DNA of 64,000 nt from Oceanococcus sp. HetDA_MAG_MS8 (GTDB taxonomy: Bacteria; Pseudomonadota; Gammaproteobacteria; Nevskiales; Oceanococcaceae): positions 186,001-250,000 of the forward strand of contig JAHCMK010000005.1 of assembly GCA_019192445.1 (NCBI GenBank), read 5' to 3'. Shown here piece by piece: positions 17,691 through 25,681 of this stretch. Position numbers and translations under genes: made by a program. Below the pieces are notes generated by a model that saw only the letters and a list, made by a program, of their open reading frames with translations, searched no databases and had not been told where the DNA came from. Positions within the stretch are counted from its first letter, which is position 1. Each line of letters begins with the position of its first letter.

Positions 17691-17967
17691 ACTGAACGGT
17701 GGTACCTAGTTCAGCTCGCATCCCAAGTATGCCTAGCCTAGCTTTATCGCTATTTAGGCTTGCTGGAATCCCGTTGCGGGGTGAACTGGTGGCTACCTCA
17801 GTTGTCGCTGGGGATGCACGCCGCTCGCAGATCCTGGTTTAAGGATGTTCGCCTGCGAGTATTGAGGCTGCCCCAGCCGAAGCTGGAAAAGCAGCCTTTA
17901 ATGGCCACCTAGTTCACACGATGCCACCAGGGCCGGATATGTCGTAAGGCATGTCCGGCTTTTTTGT
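17691..17967 (+). ncRNA. Candidate structured RNA of unknown class
   Basis: Dense base pairing with no coding frame. Elements in order are hairpin CTGAAC/GTTCAG (17692-17714), hairpin AGCCTA/TAGGCT (17735-17760) and hairpin CCCG-ttg-CGGG. A long-range 13-bp stem pairs 17781-17793 with 17904-17917. Inside it lie CTCGCAG-ATCCT/AGGAT-CTGCGAG (17824-17859) and a GGCTGC/GCAGCC arm capped by CCAGC-cgaa-GCTGG (17866-17896). GCTGGGG (17807-17813) can instead pair with CCCCAGC (17871-17877). The 10-mer ACCTAGTTCA occurs at 17704 and 17907, and both copies can pair with 17782-17791. A terminator closes the element. It could be a 3'-UTR RNA of the upstream gene or a switch. Confidence 0.5.
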
Positions 17968-17970
17968 TTT
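17931..17970 (+). terminator. Rho-independent terminator of the structured RNA
   Basis: Ten-bp stem (17932-17941 with 17950-17959: GCCGGATATG/CATGTCCGGC, one G-U pair), an eight-base loop and TTTTTTGTTTT. It lies 144 bases before the GAPDH start and would isolate that gene from upstream transcription. Confidence 0.9.
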
Positions 17971-18048
17971 GGGGGCTCGGTGCTTAAGCGGCTACCTCAG
18001 GCTAAAATAGCGGCCTTTTTAGCGCTCCTGCTGGAGTTGCGCAGAGTT

Positions 18049-18074
18049 GTCGCGCACAGTGCGCGACACTTTTT
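18049..18074 (+). terminator. Terminator-like hairpin in the GAPDH leader
   Basis: GTCGCGCAC-a-GTGCGCGAC inverted repeat followed by ACTTTTT, 40 bases before the gene start. It lies downstream of a weak -10 element TAAAAT (18003-18008), so it could attenuate GAPDH transcription. CCTGCT (18026-18031) could pair with AGCAGG (18086-18091) across it. Confidence 0.55.
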
Positions 18075-18114
18075 GATGCAGCCGGAGCAGGGTTAACGAT
18101 GAGGAACGATGCGG

Positions 18115-19566
18115 ATGACGAGTGCAGATCTGGACCTGACAATTGCTCAATGGGATGACGAAGAGCGGGCGGCGGAGGCCATGGTTCCCCTGGTTGGTCA
18201 GCTTTACCGCAATCGCTCGGTAGAAGTCTCGGTATACGGGCAGTTACTGGTCAAGCGGGCGGTGAGTGACATCCTCAAGGCGCATGAATTCTCCCGCCAA
18301 GTAGAAGATGCAGCGATTCATCCCAGTGAGAGCCTAAAAATCGTTGAGCTTTTGGGGCGTATGCCAGTAGAGCGGGCGCATGTGGACGTGGGCAAGTTGG
18401 CGACGCGCTTTCGTAGTGCTGAGTCGGGCCTGACTCTGGAGGCCTTTTTGCAGGCCGAGTTAGCGCCGGCGCTAGAAGCCACCAAAGAAGACGCTCCGCA
18501 TGCCGAACAAAAAGATGTGGTGCTATTCGGCTTCGGTCGTATCGGCCGTATCGTGGCGCGTCTGCTTTGCGATCGCCCCGGCAGCCAACATGGGGCACGG
18601 CTGCGCGCCATCGTAGTCCGCAAAGGCAAGGGCGATGATCTGGAAAAGCGGGCCAGCCTATTGCGCTTCGATTCCGTACATGGACCCTTCAAAGGCATCA
18701 TTGACGTAGATCGTGAAAATCAGGCCATGATCATTAATGGCCAACGGGTGCAGGTGATCTATGCCGATAAACCAGAAGCCGTGGACTACGCAGCTCACGG
18801 TATTTCCGGGGCTGTATTGGTCGATAACACCGGGGCGTGGCGTGACGAGGAAGGCCTCAGTCGGCACCTGAGCTCCGGAGCCATTTCCCAGGTTGTGCTC
18901 ACCGCCCCTGGCAAAGGCGACCTAAAAAATATCGTTCACGGCCTTAATCAGGACATGATTGCCGCCGACGATCAGATCATTTCCGCAGCATCCTGCACCA
19001 CCAACGCCATCGCGCCCGTGCTCAAAGCCATCAATGACAAGTACGGCATTGTGAGCGGCCATATGGAGACGGTGCACTCCTACACGAATGACCAGAACCT
19101 GATTGATAACTATCACGGTGCCAATCGTCGCGGACGCAGTGCACCGCTGAATATGGTGCTGACCGAAACCGGAGCCACCAAGGCGGTCGGCAAGGCATTG
19201 CCGGAACTGGTTGGGAAGTTAACGGGGTCCTCTGTGCGGGTGCCAACGGCAAACGTTTCCTTGGCCGTGTTGTCCTTGAACCTAGAGGGCAGCCCGAGCA
19301 CGGAGGAATTGAACGACTACCTGCGTCATATGGCCATGCACTCAGAACTGCAAAAACAAATTGGCTTCTCCAAGGCGGCTGATGCGGTATCCAGCGACTT
19401 CGTGGGCATGCGTAGCACTGGGGTTGTCGATGGCCCAGCAACGCAAACGGCACCGAACCGCTGCGTGGTGTATGTGTGGTACGACAATGAGTTCGGCTAC
19501 ACCTGTCAGGTGGTGCGGATCCTGCGCCAGCTCACGCACAGCACCTTGCGGGTGTTCCCGAGTTAA
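18115..19566 (+). CDS. gap: Glyceraldehyde-3-phosphate dehydrogenase, long N-terminally extended form
   Basis: 483 aa. About 130 N-terminal residues (AMVPLVGQLYRNRSVEVSVY, VKRAVSDILKAHEF) precede a complete GAPDH domain, as in the long Gap proteins of Pseudomonas. The Rossmann motif is VLFGFGRIGRIVARLL, the catalytic Cys lies in SAASCTTNAIAPVLKAI, and the C-terminal WYDNEFGYTCQVVRI is conserved. It oxidises or, in gluconeogenesis, reduces triose phosphate; cofactor choice cannot be read safely. GAGGA (18101-18105) favours the ATG at 18115 (spacing nine), although the ATG at 18109 is in frame. Leader hairpins suggest regulation. Confidence 0.93.
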   Translation: MTSADLDLTIAQWDDEERAAEAMVPLVGQLYRNRSVEVSVYGQLLVKRAVSDILKAHEFSRQVEDAAIHPSESLKIVELLGRMPVERAHVDVGKLATRFRSAESGLTLEAFLQAELAPALEATKEDAPHAEQKDVVLFGFGRIGRIVARLLCDRPGSQHGARLRAIVVRKGKGDDLEKRASLLRFDSVHGPFKGIIDVDRENQAMIINGQRVQVIYADKPEAVDYAAHGISGAVLVDNTGAWRDEEGLSRHLSSGAISQVVLTAPGKGDLKNIVHGLNQDMIAADDQIISAASCTTNAIAPVLKAINDKYGIVSGHMETVHSYTNDQNLIDNYHGANRRGRSAPLNMVLTETGATKAVGKALPELVGKLTGSSVRVPTANVSLAVLSLNLEGSPSTEELNDYLRHMAMHSELQKQIGFSKAADAVSSDFVGMRSTGVVDGPATQTAPNRCVVYVWYDNEFGYTCQVVRILRQLTHSTLRVFPS

Positions 19567-19593
19567 GGGTTCTGCAACAAGCAAGATTCAACA

Positions 19594-19621
19594 GAGCCGG
19601 CGATTGCCGGCTCTTTTTTTT
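19594..19621 (+). terminator. Rho-independent terminator of the GAPDH gene
   Basis: Eight-bp stem GAGCCGGC/GCCGGCTC with loop GATT and eight T residues, 28 bases after the stop. Confidence 0.93.
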
Positions 19622-19727
19622 GCGCATCAATCAGGCCGAAGGGGCGGTCAGCGGCCCCGTCTTGACCGCTGCAGCGCTGCGCTGCGGCGCGATGGGCGCA
19701 TCTATTGGGCCTGCTGACCTTTGCCGC

Positions 19728-21434
19728 TCAGTACCCAGCAGCCATGCCGTCTTTGCGGGACTCTGAGGCGCCGGCATACACGCCATTGGGCAAACGTTGT
19801 ATGGCTTGGTAGCCACCATAAGGGCCATGGGCGTAGCCCACATCATGGCCCCAGTCCATGAGCTGGCGAATGCTGGTGTAGTCAAAGCCCGTTTCTAGGT
19901 GAACGCGACCCCCATCAACCATCGATACCTTGTGATCAGCCGTCGGACTGGTGGCCCCACTCACAAACACGCGCGGCGCATCACCAGCTTCCTGAAGGCC
20001 CATTTGGAAATCAATCAGGTTCATGACAATTTGGGCATGTCCTTGGGGCTGCATGCTGCCGCCCATTAAGCCAAAGCTCACCCAGGGTTTTCCCTTATGG
20101 GTGATAAAGGCAGGAATGATGGTGTGGAAGGGGCGTTTGCCCGGCGCATAGACATTGGCATGCTGTGGGTCCAAGGAAAACAGCTGCCCCCGGTCTTGTA
20201 AGATGAAGCCCAGCCCATCTGGCGCCATGCCAGAGCCCATGCCGCGGTAATTCGACTGAATCAGCGACACCATGTTGCCCTCGGCGTCCGCGGTGGTGAG
20301 GTAGATGGTGTCACCAGCTTGTTCCAATACAGCCGAAGTCACGGTTTGGAGCGCCGAACCTTGCTCAATACGCTTGCGTTGCTGGCGGGCATAACGGTTG
20401 GAGAGCAGAGTCTTGATGGGGGCCGGACTAAAGTGAGGGTCTGCATAGACCTTTGCGCGGTCGGCAAAGGCCAGCTTGGTGGCTTCTATAAGCCAATGCA
20501 GATGCTCGGGGCTGCCAAAGCCGGCGGCCCGAATGTCGAAGCCTTCCAGGATGTTCAGTATTTGTAATGCAGCAATCCCCTGCGTGTTTGGGGGGAGCTC
20601 CCATACCTCATAGCCGCGGTAGTTAATGCTCAGCGGTTCTACCCACTCTGAGCGGTGCTCCGCCATATCTTTGGGGCTGAGAAAACCACCATGGCGTTGC
20701 ATGAACTCCCCGATTTGACGGCCAATCCGCCCTTGGTAAAAGACCTCAGCTCCTTCATCAGCCAGGGCCTGGAGCGTACGGGCCAATTGTGGGTTACGCC
20801 AGATCTCTCCTTTGACTGGCGCGCGCCCATCAATCGTGAACTGTTCCACAAAGCCAGGATAACTTTGCAGCCGCGGCACGGACTTATCCCAGTAGTACGC
20901 GACTAACTCCGTCACTGCAAAGCCCTGAGTGGCGTAACGAATAGCAGGCGCTAGCACCTGCGCCATGGGGAGCTTGCCGAATCGTTGATGCAGCGTGAAC
21001 CAACCGTCCACACAGCCAGGAACGGTGACGGGTAGCGGCCCATAGGGCGGAATGCCGTCGGGTGCCAGAGCTTTGAGTTTGGCTAAGTCCAAACTTTTGG
21101 GGGAGCGGCCACTGGCATTTAAACCATGGAGCTTTTCCGCGTCAGCCTCCCAGACCATGGCGAAAAGGTCGCCACCGATGCCATTGCCGACCGGCTCCAC
21201 CAGGCCCAAAACAGCATTGGCTGCAATGGCGGCATCGACGGCGCTGCCGCCGGCTTTGAGAATATCAAGGGCAGCCTGGCTGGCGAGTGGGTGACTCGTC
21301 GCGGCCATTCCCTGACGGGCCAAGACCTCCGACCGAGTGGCAAAGGGTGCACCTGTGATGCGGTCAGCGGCGCTGGCGTGAGTGCTTAGAACAGCGAGTC
21401 CAAGGAAAACAAGACTGAGAAATCGGGTGGTCAT
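19728..21434 (-). CDS. ggt: Gamma-glutamyltransferase (periplasmic)
   Basis: 568-aa Ntn-hydrolase that cleaves and transfers gamma-glutamyl groups of glutathione and similar peptides. A signal peptide (FLSLVFLGLAVLSTHASA) precedes the large-subunit motifs ATSHPLASQAALDILKAGGSAVDAAIAANAVLGLVEP and NGIGGDLFAMVW. Self-cleavage is expected just before the Thr in QAGDTIYLTTADAEGNMVSL, and GLMGGSMQPQGHAQIV is the small-subunit oxyanion region. The family usually has DTTHYSV at the cleavage site, so DTIYLTT is a variant. Monocistronic and divergent from the DUF4149 gene. Confidence 0.93.
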   Translation of the reverse strand: MTTRFLSLVFLGLAVLSTHASAADRITGAPFATRSEVLARQGMAATSHPLASQAALDILKAGGSAVDAAIAANAVLGLVEPVGNGIGGDLFAMVWEADAEKLHGLNASGRSPKSLDLAKLKALAPDGIPPYGPLPVTVPGCVDGWFTLHQRFGKLPMAQVLAPAIRYATQGFAVTELVAYYWDKSVPRLQSYPGFVEQFTIDGRAPVKGEIWRNPQLARTLQALADEGAEVFYQGRIGRQIGEFMQRHGGFLSPKDMAEHRSEWVEPLSINYRGYEVWELPPNTQGIAALQILNILEGFDIRAAGFGSPEHLHWLIEATKLAFADRAKVYADPHFSPAPIKTLLSNRYARQQRKRIEQGSALQTVTSAVLEQAGDTIYLTTADAEGNMVSLIQSNYRGMGSGMAPDGLGFILQDRGQLFSLDPQHANVYAPGKRPFHTIIPAFITHKGKPWVSFGLMGGSMQPQGHAQIVMNLIDFQMGLQEAGDAPRVFVSGATSPTADHKVSMVDGGRVHLETGFDYTSIRQLMDWGHDVGYAHGPYGGYQAIQRLPNGVYAGASESRKDGMAAGY

Positions 21435-21546
21435 CTAGCAGTGTCGTGACAATTCATTCACTACCTTATCAAGAGCTGAGCCCTCGTCTACGACATCTGT
21501 CAGGGCTGCTGAAGCGTAAAAACAACACCCTCTACGTGGACTCCTT

Positions 21547-21978
21547 ATGACTTTGTTACCGATGTTGACAGACACCCTCTTGGCCTTGCTCCTTGGCGGT
21601 ATGATTTTCTTCCCGCTAGTGGTGGCTCCTACTGTCTTTATCGTCCTGGAAGATGAGCCTGCAGGGCGCTTTTTACGCGCTCTGTTTCCGCGTTACTACC
21701 TGTACCTGATTGTGCTTTCTGGCTTGTTGGCGGCGGCTTTTATGCTGAGCTCCTTCTGGCTTAGTGCTACTTTCGCTGCGGTTGCGCTGAGCACCTTGTG
21801 GGTTCGCCAGCGTTTGATGCCGCGGATCAATAGGGCCCGAGATCAGATGCTGCAAGGGGACCGCCATGCACAAAGGCTGTTTGCCCGCGGGCATCGCTTG
21901 TCTGTGAGCATCAATATGCTGCAGCTGCTGGTGATCGTGGCTTGGTGGGTGCAGCTACGCTGGCCGGTCAGCCTATGA
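21547..21978 (+). CDS. DUF4149 family membrane protein
   Basis: 143 aa with four predicted transmembrane helices (about 8-30, 48-70, 72-88, 118-138). The N-terminal GGMIFFPLVVAPTVFIVL and the Arg-rich loop RQRLMPRINRARDQM resemble DUF4149/TMEM205-like proteins of unknown function. The TGA stop overlaps the coq7 ATG (ATGA), which indicates translational coupling. Confidence 0.8.
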   Translation: MTLLPMLTDTLLALLLGGMIFFPLVVAPTVFIVLEDEPAGRFLRALFPRYYLYLIVLSGLLAAAFMLSSFWLSATFAAVALSTLWVRQRLMPRINRARDQMLQGDRHAQRLFARGHRLSVSINMLQLLVIVAWWVQLRWPVSL

Positions 21979-22514
21979 TTCCCAGCTGGAGCGAGCTTGA
22001 GCTGCCGCCGGCCCTGCGCGCCGAGCTGCGCACAGATCACGCTGGCGAAACCGGCGCGGTGTGGATTTACCGCGGCATTCTAAGTTGCAGTATGAACCCG
22101 GCTGTACGCCGCTTTGCCCGTGGGCATTTGCGTGCTGAGCAGCGCCATTTGGCCTTTTTTGAGGCTTGGCTACCGCCCGCGGAGCGCAGCCGCTTACTGC
22201 CAATATGGCGATTGGCCGGCTGGACGCTTGGAGCGCTAAGCGCATTGGGCGGCGCGTTTATGGTGTATCGCAGCATCGATGCGGTGGAAAGCATGGTCGA
22301 TCAGCACTATGCCGCGCAGTTACAGGCCTTGGAGTCCTACCCACACGCGAGGGCGCTGCAGCAGCAGCTCAGCCGCTTTCGTGAGGATGAGTGTTCCCAC
22401 CGCGATGAAGCGCGGGACTTGGGTCCAGCCAACATGGGGCCATGGGCGCAAATGTGGCGAAGTATTGTGATGTCTGGCTCCCAGCTTGGTGTGTTGGTTT
22501 CGCGTCACATCTAG
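21975..22514 (+). CDS. coq7: Ubiquinone biosynthesis hydroxylase Coq7
   Basis: Di-iron monooxygenase (179 aa) that hydroxylates the demethoxyubiquinone ring, the last hydroxylation in aerobic ubiquinone synthesis. The iron ligands appear as RTDHAGETGAVWIY, the EQRH of RAEQRHLAFFE, the Glu of SIDAVESMVDQHY and EDECSHRDEA, forming two E-x-x-H sites. The hydrophobic segment TLGALSALGGAFMVYRS fits its interfacial membrane association. Start at the ATG overlapping the upstream stop; a GTG at 21942 is less likely. Confidence 0.95.
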   Translation: MIPSWSELELPPALRAELRTDHAGETGAVWIYRGILSCSMNPAVRRFARGHLRAEQRHLAFFEAWLPPAERSRLLPIWRLAGWTLGALSALGGAFMVYRSIDAVESMVDQHYAAQLQALESYPHARALQQQLSRFREDECSHRDEARDLGPANMGPWAQMWRSIVMSGSQLGVLVSRHI

Positions 22515-22743
22515 TGTTTGAGCCGATTGTGCCGCGCCCTGCGGTCTGCGGCTGAATTGCCCAGCCCATGACGCGGCCGGGTTATGCGCCTCCTGCTCTT
22601 TGCGGGCCGCAACGCTGAAAGCGCATCTGTGGCCGGCGCTAGCGGGTGGCACCAGCTGCTGGTCATCCTGAGTCCATTGCTCGGCCTTGGGCTAGGGTGG
22701 TTGGGGGGAGTAGGATCAAGACTCGCCTGGTCCTCTTGTTTGC

Positions 22744-23523
22744 ATGGCCTCTGACGACTCTAGCCCCCCAATGTTGGCTCCCTGCCGGGATATCCCCATC
22801 ACAGCGCCTTGGCAATGGTTGAGGTTGGCATGGGCAGACATCCGCGCCAATCCTGTCGTGAGCTTGAGTTATGGCGGCCTTATGACAATGGTCAGTTGGG
22901 CCTTGAGTATTGCGACTTGGTATTGGGGCAACGCAGGCCTGTATTTGGGGCTCATCAGTGGATTTGTCTTTTTGGGCCCCATTTTGGCCATGGGTCTCTA
23001 CGCGGCCAGTGCACAGCGGGCGATGGATATTCACCCCGTGCGCCTGCGCTCCACGCTGCATTTAGCCCGCGAGGCCCTGGGGGACGCTATGGTCTTCGCC
23101 TTGGTGCTGCTCGTCGTTTTTCTGCTCTGGGCGCGCTCGGCCATGATGGTTAGCGTCTTCGTTCCGGCTGGGCAAGGCGACTCCTGGCAGAGCTGGCTGA
23201 GCTTTTTAGGTGTTGGTACGGCGGTCGGAGCCATATTTTGCGTCGTTGTGTTTAGTGCCAGTGCTTTTTCTTTACCGATGATGCTGGACCGGCGCAGCGA
23301 CACGATTACGGCAGTCCTGAGTAGTGTGAACGCCGTGCTGCGCAACAAACCTGCGATGCTGATGTGGGGCACCATCATCGTCGCTGTCGTGGTCATCGAC
23401 GTGCTCACCTTGTATCTGGCTGGCTGGGTGCTGTTGCCGCTATTGGGGCATGCGGCTTGGCATGGATACCGCAATTACCTGGATGCCAGTGCATGGCCGG
23501 CGCGCATCCCCGAACCCAGCTAA
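22744..23523 (+). CDS. DUF2189 family inner-membrane protein
   Basis: 259 aa with about six transmembrane helices. The N-terminal WQWLRLAWADIRANPVVSLSYG and the segment GPILAMGLYAASAQRAMDIHP are characteristic of DUF2189 proteins, often found near cytochrome oxidase genes in other bacteria but not here. No function is established. Preceded by 229 bases with no recognisable feature. Confidence 0.85.
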   Translation: MASDDSSPPMLAPCRDIPITAPWQWLRLAWADIRANPVVSLSYGGLMTMVSWALSIATWYWGNAGLYLGLISGFVFLGPILAMGLYAASAQRAMDIHPVRLRSTLHLAREALGDAMVFALVLLVVFLLWARSAMMVSVFVPAGQGDSWQSWLSFLGVGTAVGAIFCVVVFSASAFSLPMMLDRRSDTITAVLSSVNAVLRNKPAMLMWGTIIVAVVVIDVLTLYLAGWVLLPLLGHAAWHGYRNYLDASAWPARIPEPS

Positions 23524-23953
23524 GGTCTTTCCTGCTGACCACGGTCAGCTCGGGTTCATCTAGCGGATGAAGACCTAAGGCCTGCCTTCGTCTTCTGTTG
23601 TCTTCCGCCAATGATTGGTCGTCGCGAAGGGGGCGCTGCCGGTCTTTGTCGCCCGCGCAGGCTGCAGCGGCGAACTAGTCATGCTCGGCCGCAGTCGATG
23701 GTCGTAGCTCGCAGCGATTCGCCCGTGCGGAAGTCAAGCTTGGGTTTCTGCCCTAGCCCTTCGGACGCGCCTACTGTGGTGGCGGATACACGTTTTTCGG
23801 TGTCGAGCAGCCTCGTTGGGGCTCGCTAGAGCTGAGGGGCAGCTCAGGTCTCAGAATGGCTTCGCCGGCGGCTTTCTCCGACAACACGCCATGGCGCAGA
23901 CCTTGCGTGGGATTTTTCTATTTGCTCCAACTTGGGGCGCCTTGGGAAGGGAT
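23524..23953. other. Intergenic region with a compact folded element at its start
   Basis: No convincing gene. Immediately after the DUF2189 stop, GCTGACC-ac-GGTCAGC and TTCATC-tagcg-GATGAA hairpins lie between AGGTC and GACCT, making a possible three-way junction (23524-23576). No T-tract follows. The rest shows no promoter or repeat I trust. Confidence 0.35.
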
Positions 23954-24604
23954 ATGTCCATACTAATTACGGGTGTGGTGCGCAGTTTGGCTGCCACCTA
24001 CCGCTTCCGTTGGGAGGGCCAGCCTGGCGTTCGTGGCCCAGCCGGTCATGAGCACTGTTTGCTGGCGATTTGGCACCAAAACCTATTCGCGGGCATCTTG
24101 GCGCAAACCGGACGACGTCATGTGGTGATCGTGTCTCGCTCCGGTGATGGCAACCCGGTTACGCATTTATGTGAAAGCCTGGGCCATACAGTGGCCCGTG
24201 GGAGCTCGCGCAGTAAGGGGCGTGATAAAGGTGGACAAGCAGCCAAGCAGGCCATGATCGAGGCCCTGCGCTCAGGCTTGCCCGGGGCGGTGACCGTAGA
24301 CGGTCCTCGGGGCCCCATCTATCAGGTGAAACCAGGAATTGTAGATATGGCGCGGCAAACCGGGCTGCCCATCATCCCGTATTTGCCAATGCCCAGACAA
24401 TATTGGAGCTTTAGCAGCTGGGATCGTTTTCGCCTGCCGTATCCGTTTACCCGCATTGATGTGCACTACGGTGAGCCCATTTTCGTGCCGGAGTCGGCCA
24501 CTGATGCGCAGCTTGTGGAGTATCAAGAGCGGGTGCGGGTCGCCTTGCAAGATCTACAGCTCATGGTGAGCCAGAGCCATCAGCCAGCGCCGAGGCGCGC
24601 TTGA
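23954..24604 (+). CDS. Lysophospholipid acyltransferase family protein (DUF374)
   Basis: 216 aa. LAIWHQNLFAG and the HxxxxD-like region, VSRSGDGNPVTHLCESLGH, then AVTVDGPRGPIYQVKPGIVDMARQTG are diagnostic of the DUF374 branch of the LPLAT superfamily, whose members acylate lipid A precursors or lysophospholipids at the inner membrane. The substrate is unknown. I prefer the ATG at 23954 because GGAAGGG precedes it and MSILITGVVRSLAATYRFRW matches typical N-termini. An ATG at 23891 adds 21 residues and lacks a ribosome-binding site. Followed by a bidirectional terminator. Confidence 0.85.
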   Translation: MSILITGVVRSLAATYRFRWEGQPGVRGPAGHEHCLLAIWHQNLFAGILAQTGRRHVVIVSRSGDGNPVTHLCESLGHTVARGSSRSKGRDKGGQAAKQAMIEALRSGLPGAVTVDGPRGPIYQVKPGIVDMARQTGLPIIPYLPMPRQYWSFSSWDRFRLPYPFTRIDVHYGEPIFVPESATDAQLVEYQERVRVALQDLQLMVSQSHQPAPRRA

Positions 24605-24613
24605 TCGCACCAT

Positions 24614-24641
24614 AAAAAAGGGGCCTTGCGGCCCCTTCTTT
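24614..24641. terminator. Bidirectional terminator between convergent genes
   Basis: AAGGGGCC-ttgc-GGCCCCTT hairpin with six A residues on the left and TTCTTT on the right. It serves the acyltransferase gene (plus) and the TIGR02001 gene (minus). Confidence 0.88.
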
Positions 24642-24692
24642 AATCCCACTAGCGCTGATTGGGCAGCGCCAGCGGAAATTCGCATCACCCGA

Positions 24693-25424
24693 TTAAGGGT
24701 TCAGATCGAAATCGACCGAGTAGGACACGACAAATTTGAAGTCGTCGTTGCTCAGCCCAGGGGAGCCCTGAGAACCGGTAGATTCGTCTTCTTCGATATC
24801 GGTTTTGCTGACCATCAACCCGAAGCCATTTTTGGCGATGGTAACGTTGTAGTCCATGTACCCTTCGATGCCGTTGAAGGCTTCTACGAAATCACCGTCG
24901 TGACTACCCACGTGGAAGGAGATTCCGAGACCATTGGCCGTTTCAAAGCCGTAGTCCAGCGACAAGTAGGTGGCTTCGCCAGCTCCAAAGTCTTGGCCGG
25001 GGCCTTCTGCAGCTTCGGTATTCGTCAACACGTAAGCGGTAGCACTCAAGCCACCCATGCCTAGGCTGAAGTACACCTCACCAAAGTCAAAGTTGGTGTC
25101 GTTATCGTAGTTGTAATACAGGTAACCAACATCCCAAGCGACGGTGTCACCGCCGGAGAGGCCGAAGTACAGATCGTGCTCGTAAGAGTAGTTATCGTCG
25201 GCACCGTACTGCACGTTGGAAATCCAGGTGCCAGCGTAGAAGCCTGATTCGTGAGCGTAGTCCATGCCGCCCGAAACAGATGCTTCGTTAGTGGTTTGCG
25301 TGAGGCCGCGCCATACGTAGTTGTTGTTGACCGTTAAGTTACCACTTAACTCGGCCATGGCTGATCCACTGACCGCCACCCCCGCGATCAAAGCTGCTTG
25401 TGCAAAGCGCTTGCTATTCATCAT
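24693..25424 (-). CDS. TIGR02001/Gcw_chp family outer-membrane protein (TorF-like putative porin)
   Basis: 243 aa with a signal peptide ending in GSAMAE. The mature sequence begins LSGNLTVNNNYVWRGLTQTT and contains GGMDYAHESGFYAGTWISNVQ, the family signature, followed by amphipathic aromatic strands. In many proteobacteria relatives lie beside glnK-amtB, which links them to nitrogen metabolism (recalled, not searched). The upstream sigma-54-like promoter and NtrC-like palindrome fit that link. Transport substrate unknown. The ATG at 25424 or the adjacent one at 25421 may be used. Confidence 0.9.
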   Translation of the reverse strand: MMNSKRFAQAALIAGVAVSGSAMAELSGNLTVNNNYVWRGLTQTTNEASVSGGMDYAHESGFYAGTWISNVQYGADDNYSYEHDLYFGLSGGDTVAWDVGYLYYNYDNDTNFDFGEVYFSLGMGGLSATAYVLTNTEAAEGPGQDFGAGEATYLSLDYGFETANGLGISFHVGSHDGDFVEAFNGIEGYMDYNVTIAKNGFGLMVSKTDIEEDESTGSQGSPGLSNDDFKFVVSYSVDFDLNP

Positions 25425-25496
25425 GGTGATCCCTTCTGTCCAATCGTTGTTTGTTTCAATCGTTGCGATCTGCCTGCTGGCAGTCGGGTCAGGTGG

Positions 25497-25513
25497 AGCA
25501 GGAATCAGGCCAA
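25497..25513 (-). promoter_or_regulatory. Sigma-54-like promoter of the TIGR02001 gene
   Basis: On the minus strand TTGGCCTGATTCCTGCT has the invariant GG and GC ten bases apart and matches the sigma-54 consensus at 10 of 13 defined positions. It predicts a start near 25486 and a leader of about 60 bases. Confidence 0.5.
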
Positions 25514-25609
25514 CTTCAATAAAGCATTGATAGAAAATAAGAAAAATACTGTAGAAGCATCTTTAGGCTGCATACCTCTTCAGCCCTGAATGATGCGTAT
25601 GGCGATGGC

Positions 25610-25624
25610 GCACCAGAATGGGGC
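25610..25624. promoter_or_regulatory. NtrC-like enhancer site
   Basis: GCACC-AGAAT-GGGGC differs from the NtrC core palindrome by one base. It is centred about 130 bases upstream of the predicted start of the TIGR02001 gene and shares GCACCAnAATGG with the site at 16655. Confidence 0.5.
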
Positions 25625-25681
25625 AAGGTCATCGGCAGGCTGCCGTTACACTGCAGGGCCTACTTACTCTGGAGCCGCTTC

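Noticed and set aside
17781-17967. Structured RNA as RNase P, tmRNA, SRP or 6S RNA
   Set aside because: None of the conserved cores I know is present, and 6S RNA is found at its usual place near 44.8 kb.
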